Below, piece after piece: positions 26,986-33,996 of a DNA stretch of 64,000 nucleotides. Source of the DNA: Halothece sp. PCC 7418 (GTDB lineage: Bacteria > Cyanobacteriota > Cyanobacteriia > Cyanobacteriales > Rubidibacteraceae). The notes beneath the pieces are model-generated. The model searched no databases, had not been told where the DNA came from, and saw only the letters and a list, made by a program, of their open reading frames with translations. The position numbers and the translations under genes are program-made. Within the stretch, counting starts at the first letter, position 1. The number at the start of each line of letters is the position of its first letter. Location: positions 4,092,001 through 4,156,000 of the forward strand of contig NC_019779.1 of NCBI RefSeq assembly GCF_000317635.1. Direction: 5' to 3'.

Positions 26986-28899
26986 TTACTCTTCTAAATA
27001 TTCTTCAAAGGTTTCTCGCAACTGACTGACACTTAATCCTTTTGTCCAATAAGCAATCAACGCATGACCAAAGGCAAAGGCATTTTTTTCTGGAGACTCG
27101 GAATGATCTAATAATAATGACCACAGCGATCGCAGATCAAATTCATACAATTTACTTTCGCTATTAAACAGACTAAATAATTCATACGCCATCTGTAGTT
27201 TTCCAATGACGAGGGGAAGTTCTTCCACTGGAATCTGTTCGAGGAGAAGTTTTCCTAAAGCTGGGGAACCAGTGGAGAAAGTAGAGATATATTCTAAAAT
27301 AGGATTCTTGAGCAGTGCTGTCACCCCTTGCGTTGTGGTCATTTGTTTAGTGTAACGATCAATGATTTTGGCTGCGGTGGCACTTTGGGCAGCGCGATCG
27401 CGCAGAAATCGCCCTAGACGCAACTGTTTAGCAGGTGTAATCCGATTCATTAACGCAAAGGATAGTTGTTCGGTATTCCAGCCGTCTCGTTGGCTATCCG
27501 CATCCCAAGTGACAAGGGGGAAGACTTCTTGACAAAAGTTCCCTAGTTGTTCTTTGCGGTATTCAGTGGCGTTACGAATGCTTTTTTCTTTCGGTTGCAT
27601 TCCCTGTTCCCAATCATAAGGGGGATTCCATTCCCGCATCGGGCGCAGGCGATCCACTTGGGTAACAACAGTAATAATGGGTAAATCTTCAATTTTTGTT
27701 GTTACCTCTTGCAGAAACTCATGATCCATTGCTAAAGCGGGATCTAAAGCTGGGGTCACCAATAGCAGTAAATCCGCAGTGGTAGCGTAATCTAACACTA
27801 ACTCGCGCAACTCACCGCCACTCACCTGTTCATAACCGGGGGTATCCCAAAGCGTTAAACGATCTCCGCTAATACTTTCCCAATAGTAACTTTCGATTTC
27901 ATCGGTACTGGGTAACACATCCACTTCCGCTTGTTGCGATTGAAACAGGGTATTAATAACGCTACTTTTTCCCGCACCAGTGCGCCCAATCAGCAGCAAG
28001 TTCACTGGTTTTTGTTCGACTTCCGCTTGCGGTTGCGCTTCTTCTAAAATCTCTTGAATGGTTTGGGTTTGCGCTTGAGGAAATTCTTGCGGAGAGGATG
28101 AGATTTCTGGAACAGTTGCCGAATCTTTGCCACTATACAGCGCGATCGCGCGTTGGGCAAGTTGTCTCAAGGCTGCTTGACGTAACACTTGCGAGAGATT
28201 ACCCAGTAATTCTTGATTCGCTTGTTGGTTGTATCCTTGACTCACTTGTTGGGCTAATGCAGCAGCAGGATTAATCACCCATCGCGCCCAACTCCAGACC
28301 TTGAGGGCTTTTTGTGCAGAGGGTTGCACGCGCTGATAAACTTCATAAGCGCGATACGCTTGTCCCACTGTCACTTGATTTAACGCCGGAGACAGTTTTT
28401 GCATCCACTGATCCACATCATCCACCGTCCCTCGCATTAAGCTATACACTTGGGGGATATAAATATTAAGCAGGGGATATTTCACTTCTGGATTATAAAT
28501 CTGCGCGATCGCGCTAACCACTTCTTGACAGCGATGCCAAAATAATTGCCAATCTTCCCAAATGGGCGGATCATTTTGTGCCTCTTTCAGAATCTTTTGT
28601 AAAGCGGTTTCCACTTGCTGATTAATCTCTTGATCTTCCGTTTCAATCTCAGTGGCTGCTAACTCTTGGTTAATGGTTTCGGTAATCGTTTCCATGTCAT
28701 CAAAAGCGGGTTTTGTCCATTTTGCTAGTAACCAACGCCAACCGAGGAAAACAAAAGCAACAACGCCCCAAATCCAACTAATTCCCCAGGCTTGAATTTG
28801 TAATCCTGCTGCAATCAGGAAAAAGAGAATAATAGAAATAAACGGCGTTACTAAAACAATCCACTGCCAAATTTTTAATTGAATCATTTTATTAGTCAT
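26986..28899 (-). CDS. Membrane-anchored P-loop GTPase
   Basis: A 637-residue protein. Two hydrophobic helices at the N-terminus (about 12-55) anchor it. A central GTPase domain has G1 LIGRTGAGKSSVIN near residue 305-318, the G3 box LWDTPGYEQ, and G4 in TVVTQVDRL. Long helical regions flank it on both sides. The switch segment STDEIESYYWE is typical for Era/YcjX-like or dynamin-related stress GTPases in cyanobacteria. Role unknown; such proteins often act at membranes. It is convergent with the hybrid kinase, separated by two bases. Heptad repeats (TAGTCAT) occur just upstream of its start. Confidence 0.85.
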   Translation of the reverse strand: MTNKMIQLKIWQWIVLVTPFISIILFFLIAAGLQIQAWGISWIWGVVAFVFLGWRWLLAKWTKPAFDDMETITETINQELAATEIETEDQEINQQVETALQKILKEAQNDPPIWEDWQLFWHRCQEVVSAIAQIYNPEVKYPLLNIYIPQVYSLMRGTVDDVDQWMQKLSPALNQVTVGQAYRAYEVYQRVQPSAQKALKVWSWARWVINPAAALAQQVSQGYNQQANQELLGNLSQVLRQAALRQLAQRAIALYSGKDSATVPEISSSPQEFPQAQTQTIQEILEEAQPQAEVEQKPVNLLLIGRTGAGKSSVINTLFQSQQAEVDVLPSTDEIESYYWESISGDRLTLWDTPGYEQVSGGELRELVLDYATTADLLLLVTPALDPALAMDHEFLQEVTTKIEDLPIITVVTQVDRLRPMREWNPPYDWEQGMQPKEKSIRNATEYRKEQLGNFCQEVFPLVTWDADSQRDGWNTEQLSFALMNRITPAKQLRLGRFLRDRAAQSATAAKIIDRYTKQMTTTQGVTALLKNPILEYISTFSTGSPALGKLLLEQIPVEELPLVIGKLQMAYELFSLFNSESKLYEFDLRSLWSLLLDHSESPEKNAFAFGHALIAYWTKGLSVSQLRETFEEYLEE

Positions 28900-28995
28900 T
28901 AGTCATTGGTCATTAGTCACTAGTAACTGTTCTATTATTTGCCTGAGATTTTACAATTAAAGTAGTGCATTCACCATAACCAATCAACGCCTCTG

Positions 28996-29604
28996 ATGCT
29001 AACTCAAACTCAACCGATTAGTTTTGAAGAATTTTGCAATTGGTATCCCCATGATGGCAAGCGCTACGAGTTAATTGAAGGAGAAATCATTGAAATGTTG
29101 CCCACGGGGACGCATGAAGATATTAGTGGGTTTCTCGTAGCAGAATTAAACTTAGAAATCCGTCGTCATCAACTGCCTTATTCGATTCCAAGAACTTGTC
29201 TGGTGAAACCTTCACACCCCCGATCTGGCTATCAACCGGATGTCACTGTCATTAACCGTAACTTGCTGAACAATGAACCCCAATGGTCACAAGCCTCAGT
29301 GTTGAAAAACGGTGCAACGATTCCTTTAGTCATTGAAGTGGTCAGTACCAATTGGCGAGATGATTATGGGCATAAGTTTATAGAATATGAAGCAATGGGG
29401 ATTTCTGAATATTGGATTGTCGATTATCGCGCTTTAGGGGGAGTGCGATATTTAGGTCAACCCAAACAACCGACAATTACCGTGTGTCAGTTAGTCAACG
29501 GTGAATATCAAACCCAATGTTTTCGAGCCAATCAAATTTTACAATCGAATGTTTTTCCTGAATTGCAGTTATCGAGCACTCGTATTTTTGAAGCAGGCAA
29601 TTAA
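28996..29604 (+). CDS. Uma2-family putative nuclease (DUF820)
   Basis: A 202-residue protein of the Uma2/DUF820 family, very common in cyanobacteria. The PD-(D/E)xK-like core is visible: GYQPDVTVIN supplies the Asp, PLVIEVVSTNWRDD supplies the Glu region, and YEAMGISEYWIVDY follows. N-terminal GKRYELIEGEIIEMLPTG is the usual family opening. Nuclease activity is predicted from fold, while the biological role is unproven. The carotenoid oxygenase gene begins one base after its stop, so the two probably share a transcript; the link between the functions is unclear. Confidence 0.92.
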   Translation: MLTQTQPISFEEFCNWYPHDGKRYELIEGEIIEMLPTGTHEDISGFLVAELNLEIRRHQLPYSIPRTCLVKPSHPRSGYQPDVTVINRNLLNNEPQWSQASVLKNGATIPLVIEVVSTNWRDDYGHKFIEYEAMGISEYWIVDYRALGGVRYLGQPKQPTITVCQLVNGEYQTQCFRANQILQSNVFPELQLSSTRIFEAGN

Positions 29605-29605
29605 A

Positions 29606-31003
29606 ATGACAGCAACCCAAGTTAACCCTTACCTAGAAGGGAATTATGCCCCGATCCGAGAAGAAACAACGGCGGAAAACCTCAAGATTATCGGTGAACT
29701 CCCCGTCGAAATTTCTGGGATGTTTGTCCGTAATGGTCCCAACCCTCAATTTACCCCGCCCGGAACCTATCATTGGTTTGATGGGGATGGCATGGTTCAC
29801 GGCATTCGTTTACATCAGGGTGAGGCAACCTATCGCAATCGCTATGTTCGCACCCAAGGCTTTGAAACCGAACAAGAAGCGGGTCAAGCCCTCTGGAAAG
29901 GACTCCTGGAACCGAGCGATCAAAACCCAGACGGTACCGTTAAAAATGTAGCCAATACAGCCCTAGTTTGGCATAGCGGTCAACTGCTAGCCCTTTGGGA
30001 AGGCGGTGCACCTCATGCCCTCCAAGTCCCAGACTTAGAAACCATTGGCATTCAAACCTATAACGGCAAACTCTCCTCTTCCTTTACGGCGCACCCGAAA
30101 GTTGATCCCGTCACCGGAGAAATGATCACCTATGGTTATTCTCTCGCGGAACCGCCCTTTCTCCAGTACAGTCTGGTTTCTTCGGCTGGGGAACTGTTAT
30201 GGACAATTCCCATTGACTTACCCCGAGGGGTTTTAATGCACGATTGTGCAATTACCCAGCACTATACAATCTTTCTGGATTTACCCCTGACGTTTAGTGT
30301 GGAACGCCTGCAACGGGGAGAACCAGCCCTGATGTTTGAACGGGATCAACCGGCACGTTTTGGGATCATGCCCCGTCATGGTGACAAAAATAGTATTCGC
30401 TGGTTTGAAGCCCCCTCCTGTTATGTTTTCCATACCCTCAATGCTTATGAAGAAGGGGATGAGGTGGTTTTAATTGCTTGTCGGATGAGTTCAACTAATG
30501 TTCTCGTCAATGACAGTGCATTTAGCGATCCTGAAGGAGATATTCCCCGGTTGCATCAGTGGCGGTTTAATTTGACCACAGGAACCGTCAAAGAAGAAAA
30601 CTTAGAACCGACTCCCTCGGAGTTTCCAGCTTTAAATGATCGCTGGTTAGGTTATCCCACTCGCTACGGTTATACCGCGCAAATGGCAAATAGTGAAACG
30701 CCTCTGTTTTCGGGAGTGATTAAACATGATTTTCAGGAGAAAATCTCTGAGTTTCATTCTTTTGGGGAAGGACGCTATGGTGGCGATCCTTCTTTTGTTC
30801 CCCGTCTGGGGAGTACCCAAGAAGATGATGGCTGGTTACTGACTTTGGTTCATGACCATCAAACCGAAACTTCTGAATTATTGGTCATCGATGGGAAAAA
30901 TTTCACCGCTGACCCTGTGGCGCGAGTGATCATTCCGCAACGAGTTCCCTATGGCTTTCATAGTGCGTGGGTAACAGAACAACAGTTAAAGTCTAACCAT
31001 TAA
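29606..31003 (+). CDS. Carotenoid/apocarotenoid cleavage oxygenase
   Basis: A 465-residue enzyme of the RPE65/CCD family, start ATG 29606; the longer frame upstream overlaps the Uma2 gene and is not likely translated. Iron-binding His candidates are in FTAHPKVDP, LMHDCAITQHYT, FHTLNAYEEGD and near the C-terminus YGFHSAWV, the expected four. The opening FVRNGPNPQFTPPG and HWFDGDGMVHGI is family-typical. It would split carotenoids or apocarotenals with O2, for example into retinal-type products. It could be an ACO (Diox1)-type enzyme; substrate choice cannot be judged from sequence alone. It follows the Uma2 gene by one base. A hairpin with TTGCCTTG/CAAGGCAA follows its stop. Confidence 0.93.
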   Translation: MTATQVNPYLEGNYAPIREETTAENLKIIGELPVEISGMFVRNGPNPQFTPPGTYHWFDGDGMVHGIRLHQGEATYRNRYVRTQGFETEQEAGQALWKGLLEPSDQNPDGTVKNVANTALVWHSGQLLALWEGGAPHALQVPDLETIGIQTYNGKLSSSFTAHPKVDPVTGEMITYGYSLAEPPFLQYSLVSSAGELLWTIPIDLPRGVLMHDCAITQHYTIFLDLPLTFSVERLQRGEPALMFERDQPARFGIMPRHGDKNSIRWFEAPSCYVFHTLNAYEEGDEVVLIACRMSSTNVLVNDSAFSDPEGDIPRLHQWRFNLTTGTVKEENLEPTPSEFPALNDRWLGYPTRYGYTAQMANSETPLFSGVIKHDFQEKISEFHSFGEGRYGGDPSFVPRLGSTQEDDGWLLTLVHDHQTETSELLVIDGKNFTADPVARVIIPQRVPYGFHSAWVTEQQLKSNH

Positions 31004-31014
31004 GGTTTTGGGGT

Positions 31015-31048
31015 TTGCCTTGCCCCCCCGACAAGGCAAGTCCTTCTT
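31015..31048 (+). terminator. Terminator-like hairpin after carotenoid oxygenase
   Basis: TTGCCTTG (31015-31022) pairs perfectly with CAAGGCAA (31032-31039) around a C-rich loop, followed by a T/C-rich run TCCTTCTTTC. It starts 11 bases after the stop codon. The T-run is imperfect, so efficiency is uncertain. Confidence 0.5.
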
Positions 31049-31093
31049 TCTTAAAACTGGAATATATAGCAGTTTTCACGCTTCTTTAAGGTA

Positions 31094-31237
31094 TATAGCA
31101 CTTCCTAATCTCATGAGGTACATTCTAAATTTTGGTTCTTTGTTCTTTGTTGGTTTTTAATCAATGAACCACGAACCATGAACCATGAACATCCACCGAC
31201 TCGCATTACGTACCTCAACCAACTAGGAAACGCTATA
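31094..31237. repeat. MITE-like element with heptad repeats inside (copy A)
   Basis: The element begins TATAGCACTTCCTAATC and reaches TGAGGTAC at 31114-31121. It ends with the inverse: GTACCTCAACC then TAGGAAACGCTATA. The imperfect terminal repeats are about 28 bases, 21 of them matching by my count. Inside lie TTCTTTG heptads and the stretch ATCAATGAACCACGAACC. It has no ORF. Copies lie at 36886-37106 and 49587-49730. Confidence 0.6.
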
Positions 31238-31284
31238 GGTGAGTTTCAACATTTTGGAATGTCCTAACCTGAATACGTGCTGCT

Positions 31285-31512
31285 ATAGCAGTTCTAATTC
31301 TTGTGTAATGTGGAATCCACTTATGGTTGCTACATAAAACTGGTTTAATAATCCCCCATTAGCCACCCTTTCTAAGGGGGGTTGGGGGGATAGGTATGTC
31401 GCACACTTTTTTGTGTTTCATATAAAAACTTGATTAATCGATCTTTCCTAGCTTCCCCCCTTTCTCAAGGCAGTGAAGGGGGGATAATTGACAACTGATT
31501 TAGAATTGCTCT
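31285..31512. repeat. Second MITE-like element in the same spacer
   Basis: This 228-base stretch begins at AGCAGTTCTAATTC (after GCTAT) and ends GATTTAGAATTGCT, giving imperfect 11-base inverted ends (AGCAGTTCTAA versus AGCAATTCTAA). Inside are CCCCC/GGGGG blocks, such as CTAAGGGGGGTTGGGGGGAT and a later CCCCCC...GGGGGG pair, which can fold into strong stems. No coding capacity. With copy A it fills almost the whole 519-base spacer. Confidence 0.45.
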
Positions 31513-31522
31513 GGCAAGAAAA

Positions 31523-32245
31523 CTAAGGAAGCTCACTGCCAGAAGAGTCCTCGGAATCTCCAGTGGGTGATTGCATCTCGCTAGATTGATTAGATTCTTC
31601 AGAATTACTAAAATTACTCATTACTTCCCAAGTCTCTGGTCCAACAATACCATCAGACGTTAAGCCCTCAGATGTCTGAAATTCCTTGACGGCTGACTCT
31701 AGATCAGATCCAAAGTTGCCATCAACAGCGCCAGTATAAAATCTTTCATTTCTGAGGAAAGTTTGCAAATCCTTGACAGCCTCTCCCGTACTACCAACTT
31801 TCAGCATTGGTGCTTCATCGGGTGAGTATTGGCTCAAACCATTACGACTCGATTCGTCAGATTCGGTTTCTGAAGTTGTGGGGTCAGTAGTGGGGCTGTC
31901 AGACTCGGTTTCTGAAGTTGTGGGGTCAGTAGTGGGGCTGTCAGACTCGGTTTCTGAAGTTGTGGGGTCAGTAGTGGGGCTGTCAGACTCGGTTTCTGAA
32001 GTTGTGGGGTCAGTAGTGGGGCTGTCAGACTCGGTTTCTGAAGTTGTGGGGTCAGTAGTGGGGCTGTCAGACTCGGTTTCTGAAGTTGTGGGGTCAGTAG
32101 TGGGGCTGTCAGACTCGGTTTCTGGGGTCTGAGGCGAAGAGACTTGAGCATTGCTAGGCGTGCTTCCTAACAAGGGTAAAATGATAGCACTCGCAGAAAG
32201 AAGACTGAGAGCGAAGAGTCTTGCTTTAGTCAATTTTAAAGACAT
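31523..32245 (-). CDS. Exported peptidoglycan-binding protein with Thr/Ser/Glu repeat linker
   Basis: A 240-residue secreted protein. A signal peptide (1-33, ALSLLSASAIILPLLG then SNA) is followed by a low-complexity linker (about 40-130) made of 14-residue units DSPTTDPTTSETES, and then a peptidoglycan-binding domain of the PF01471 type (about 148-208; LKVGSTGEAVKDLQTFL, AVDGNFGSDLESAVKEFQ, DGIVGPETW). The C-terminus is again S/E-rich. It should sit in the periplasm and bind wall glycan, with the acidic linker as spacer. The repeats are identical in DNA (see the repeat entry). An AAGGAGAA site precedes the ATG. Confidence 0.88.
   Translation of the reverse strand: MSLKLTKARLFALSLLSASAIILPLLGSTPSNAQVSSPQTPETESDSPTTDPTTSETESDSPTTDPTTSETESDSPTTDPTTSETESDSPTTDPTTSETESDSPTTDPTTSETESDSPTTDPTTSETESDESSRNGLSQYSPDEAPMLKVGSTGEAVKDLQTFLRNERFYTGAVDGNFGSDLESAVKEFQTSEGLTSDGIVGPETWEVMSNFSNSEESNQSSEMQSPTGDSEDSSGSELP
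31856..32124 (-). repeat. 42-bp coding tandem repeat, six units plus a part
   Basis: Units of 42 bp start at 31856, 31898, 31940, 31982, 32024 and 32066, followed by a partial unit. On the plus strand each reads GGTTTCTGAAGTTGTGGGGT and its continuation. Apart from one base in the first unit they are identical, with no silent differences, so the array expanded recently and is probably length-variable. Confidence 0.95.
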
Positions 32246-32482
32246 CGATAATTCTCCTTAGATAAAGTGATTCGGGTGATTCATCAACGTTGGTAGTACC
32301 ACCCAACGTTGTTTTTAGATTTTTAGAAGAGAAACTGCTACAGCTATCTATGGTTTTCGAGCTCTTTTTTTAAACCTAATTTCCGAAAGTGAAAAAGTTG
32401 GGAAAAAGTGAGTTGTTAAACAGATGAATCTTTAATTCCCTATTGCCTAAATCAGAAATGGCTAAGAATGACCAACAACAAA

Positions 32483-33763
32483 TTAATTTTTCTGAAACCG
32501 TTCTTTTGCCTCTTGAAACGCATCTTCCATCACTGATTGAATCTTTTGGGGATCGGGTTTTTTCCCACCCATTAAATCCCCAAAATAAACACACGCCCCT
32601 TCTCCTAACGCCCAAGTATAAGCAGCAGCCCAAGATGCAGCGATCGCGCTGCCAAAAACAGGAATAAATTTAATTAATTCTCGTCCCACCAGTTGGGCAA
32701 AAAATCCGCCTGCAATGGCGCTCACTATTCCACCCGCTTGCGAAAAAGATAATGGTTGTCCATACAGTTTCCCTAGTAAGCCCACTAACGACACTTGTAA
32801 GGTCGTCAAAACGGGCATTGTCGCGAAGGGTAAAGGAACTGCAGCCACCGTTCCTGCAATAATAGAAAACGCCAGAATATACCGTCGTCCCACATCCCGA
32901 TACAAGTTCCCTAGTTTATCACCCACAGAGGTGTCTAATAACTCATACATGGCTTTTGCTTCCGCTTCGGGGAGTAACTCTCCCAAACGGTCACGAAGGG
33001 CTTCTAAGCCGTAAAAAACAGGGGTATAGCCATCTTCTTCTAAAGTGAAGTCAATTAAAACTGCGCGATCGTACAAGCCAGAAAAGGTTTCTTGGATTTT
33101 ATGAAACGGACGTTGGACACTTGAAAACTCTGGGGGATAGTCGGGATGATTTTCCACATCTAGGGGATAGACTTCATGGGAACAAGTGACTGCTAACAAA
33201 CAAGGTACATCAGGATTTTGTTTCCGTAAGTCAACTGCTGTTTGTCTTAGGGTATCCGTGGCGAAATCATTAATCTTGACCGTTAAAATAATGATGCGAG
33301 CGCGGTGTTCGGAACTATTCTCTAAATTGTCCTGTAAATCCTGAATAATCAGAGGCGTGTTTTCTTTAATGTCTCCTAAGCCTACGGTATCGGTAAAAAT
33401 CACCAATGGTAACTCTGCGGAGGGATAAGGATATTGTTCGGTATGTTGCGTATGAGGTCGAAAGCCTTCCCCAACAATGTTCGCAGATACTCCCGTTAAC
33501 CCCCGTACAATGGAACTTTTGCCCGCTTGGGGTTTTCCCACTAAAATAATCTCAGTCGTGGGGAGTTCCGCGCGAACTCGTTCTAAAATTTCTGCCATTT
33601 CGGTTTCCGAAACGGTAAACCATTGGCTGAGTTTTGCTGTTGCTTTTTGCAAAGGGAGGAACGTTTGCACACGATTCGTTGTATTTTTCCACACAGACGC
33701 GATCGCGCTGAACCATGATTGATTCTCAGACTGAGAAGATGAATTTTTATGTTGACGGTTCAT
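32483..33763 (-). CDS. P-loop GTPase with DUF697-like hydrophobic C-terminus
   Basis: A 426-residue protein. After a polar N-terminus and an amphipathic segment, the GTPase domain starts with G1 VGKPQAGKSSIVRGL near 75-82, followed by G3 TDTVGLGDI and an NTP-pocket region LAVTCSHE in place of a canonical NKxD. From about 290 to 400 it is hydrophobic (FSIIAGTVAAVPLPFATMP; AGGIVSAIAGGFFAQ), like DUF697 in YcjF-type proteins, and probably membrane-inserted. It is the second large GTPase of this kind in the window (the other starts at 28899). Role unknown. The 5' region is followed by the long heptad array. Confidence 0.85.
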   Translation of the reverse strand: MNRQHKNSSSQSENQSWFSAIASVWKNTTNRVQTFLPLQKATAKLSQWFTVSETEMAEILERVRAELPTTEIILVGKPQAGKSSIVRGLTGVSANIVGEGFRPHTQHTEQYPYPSAELPLVIFTDTVGLGDIKENTPLIIQDLQDNLENSSEHRARIIILTVKINDFATDTLRQTAVDLRKQNPDVPCLLAVTCSHEVYPLDVENHPDYPPEFSSVQRPFHKIQETFSGLYDRAVLIDFTLEEDGYTPVFYGLEALRDRLGELLPEAEAKAMYELLDTSVGDKLGNLYRDVGRRYILAFSIIAGTVAAVPLPFATMPVLTTLQVSLVGLLGKLYGQPLSFSQAGGIVSAIAGGFFAQLVGRELIKFIPVFGSAIAASWAAAYTWALGEGACVYFGDLMGGKKPDPQKIQSVMEDAFQEAKERFQKN

Positions 33764-33805
33764 CAGGATAGATAAAGAACGCTATCCATTATTTTAAAGT
33801 GGCTT

Positions 33806-33980
33806 GGTCATTAGTCATTGGTCATTAGTCATTAGTCATTGGTCATTGGTCATTGGTCATTAGTCATTAGTCATTAGTCATTAGTCATTAGTCATTAGTC
33901 ATTAGTCATTGGTCACTGGTCACTGATAACTGATAACTGGTCACTGATAACTGGTCACTGATAACTGGTCACTGATAACT
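33806..33980. repeat. STRR heptanucleotide array
   Basis: About 25 consecutive heptads: first TRGTCAT (TAGTCAT and TGGTCAT mixed), then TGGTCAC and TGATAAC alternating. The change of unit along the array suggests stepwise point mutation and slippage. It fills the spacer between the divergent GTPase and PlsY-like fusion genes and ends just before the latter's ATG. Confidence 0.92.
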
Positions 33981-33996
33981 CCCTCTTAAATCGCGT

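Noticed and set aside
31773-32132. 119-codon frame opposite the peptidoglycan-binding protein gene
   Set aside because: It only translates the complement of the 42-bp repeat, giving DSVSEVVGSVVGLS units; no start signal or family.
33806-33980. CRISPR-like or phage attachment repeats
   Set aside because: The 7-bp periodicity and gradual change of unit mark STRR-type tandem repeats.
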